From: Acidovorax sp. A1169
GTDB taxonomy: Bacteria; Pseudomonadota; Gammaproteobacteria; Burkholderiales; Burkholderiaceae_C
DNA: 64,000 bases
Assembly: GCF_030704685.1 (NCBI RefSeq)
Contig: NZ_JAUZDX010000015.1
Location: 1-64,000 of the forward strand
Direction: 5' to 3'
In this document: one piece after another, positions 63,417 through 64,000 of the stretch
How positions within the stretch are numbered: position 1 is the first letter of the stretch
Layout of the letters: each line of letters starts with the position of its first letter
Program-made: the position numbers and the translations under genes
Notes under the pieces: model-generated
What the model was told of the DNA's origin: nothing
What the model saw: the letters and a program-made list of their open reading frames with translations, nothing else
Database searches by the model: none

Positions 63417-64000
63417 ATGCTGCGCAGCAAGCACCTCCTGCCCCTGATCATCGCCAGCCTCGTGGTGGTCTACGTGTCCATTGCGGCCGTCCAGTACCAC
63501 CAGTACCGCAGCGTCGAAGCCGTGATGCGCCGGGGCGACGTGAACGCCCTGTGGTCCTTCCTCCAGCTCAATGTGGAGCATGAACGGCTAGACCACGCGC
63601 TGCACCAGTACGAATTCGACCCCGAAAGCACCTCGATGGATGCGCTGCAACTGCGCTACGACCTGTTCCTGAGCCGCTTCAGTGCGCTGGAAAGCGGCAC
63701 CGCGCGCACCCTCATGCAGAGCGAACCGATCTATGCCAAGGCCCTGGCAGAGCTGCAGGAGTTCGTCGAAGCCGGCGATAGCTATTTTGGCCTGGCCGCC
63801 GACGTGCGTACCAGTCAGGCCAACATGCGGCTGCTGCGCGAGCGCCTGGTCGATCTGCGCGCAACGGTGCAGGAGCTGTCGCTTAACGCCTCGCGCATTT
63901 CCGCGCTGCTGGGCGACCAGCGCAACGCCGAGGTTCAGCACCAGACCCTCTTGACAACGGGCCTCACGGCCTTCCAGGCGGTGCTGACCTTTCTGCTGGC
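63417..64000 (+). CDS. Membrane sensor protein, N-terminal part (runs off the window)
   Basis: From ATG 63417 the frame stays open to the last base, about 194 residues. A membrane segment (LLPLIIASLVVVYVSIAAV, about 7-25) leads to a helical periplasmic region (about 27-180) with heptad-like stretches, and a second hydrophobic stretch (AFQAVLTFLL) begins at the edge. The layout is that of a histidine kinase or GGDEF/EAL sensor, but the output domain is outside the window. It is probably in one operon with the exported Moco-fold gene 13 bp upstream. Confidence 0.75.
   Translation, partial: MLRSKHLLPLIIASLVVVYVSIAAVQYHQYRSVEAVMRRGDVNALWSFLQLNVEHERLDHALHQYEFDPESTSMDALQLRYDLFLSRFSALESGTARTLMQSEPIYAKALAELQEFVEAGDSYFGLAADVRTSQANMRLLRERLVDLRATVQELSLNASRISALLGDQRNAEVQHQTLLTTGLTAFQAVLTFLL

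Overview
The window looks like chromosomal DNA of a high-GC betaproteobacterium of the Comamonadaceae, closest in feel to Acidovorax. The reasons are the codon usage, three Bug/TctC-type periplasmic solute receptors, DUF2917 and DUF3182 proteins, CaiB-type CoA-transferases, and a MalQ-TreY fusion. No tRNA, rRNA, CRISPR array or plasmid replication module was seen. The organism assignment is inference from gene content only.

Left edge (1-7.1 kb), mobile. The 3' end of a dnaE2-type translesion polymerase gene is followed by an AT-rich, tightly overlapping minus-strand operon tnsA-tnsB-tnsC-tniQ of a Tn7-like transposon. Its tnsA-side end, with TnsB-site-like repeats, lies inside a KfrA_N-domain gene. 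That broken gene resembles tnpT and is divergent from an intact tyrosine recombinase resembling tnpS. A 33-bp inverted-repeat site that looks like a recombination core lies between them. The other end of the transposon is not visible.

7.1-23.2 kb, catabolic. A lysR-SMI1/KNR4-exported protein operon is divergent from a long operon resembling the pim (dicarboxylate beta-oxidation) genes: bifunctional hydratase/dehydrogenase, thiolase, two acyl-CoA dehydrogenases, a family III CoA-transferase, a Bug receptor, a nitronate monooxygenase-like protein, ETF beta and alpha, and a second Bug receptor. An orphan acyl-CoA dehydrogenase-like gene and a good terminator close the region.

23.2-37.2 kb, glycogen and trehalose. 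glgB-glgC-glgX-treZ-malQ/treY-glgA form one operon in which every junction from glgC onward is a 4-base ATGA overlap. It holds the genes for ADP-glucose supply, chain synthesis and branching, debranching, glucan rearrangement and trehalose formation.

37.2-53.9 kb, mixed. This part has a DUF2917/LysR pair, a secreted B-lectin-domain protein, a hydrolase/DUF3182 pair and a large CHASE3-PAS-GAF-GGDEF-EAL protein. A two-component system is divergent from an exported methionine-sulfoxide repair operon (msrB-dipZ-msrA). A third Bug receptor and a stress-type SDR with a small acidic partner follow.

53.9-64 kb. First come decayed genes: a truncated ABC ATPase start and a Fur-family gene with a frameshift near its start, with two Fur/Zur-like palindromes between them. 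Next is an acyl-CoA catabolic cluster (SCP-x-type thiolase, AMP-ligase, DUF5938 reductase, SDR) divergent from a TetR gene, over tandem TTGACA-N2-TGTCA(A) operators. An HMG-CoA lyase plus CoA-transferase pair follows, then a Moco-fold exported protein without cysteine next to a membrane sensor gene that runs off the window.
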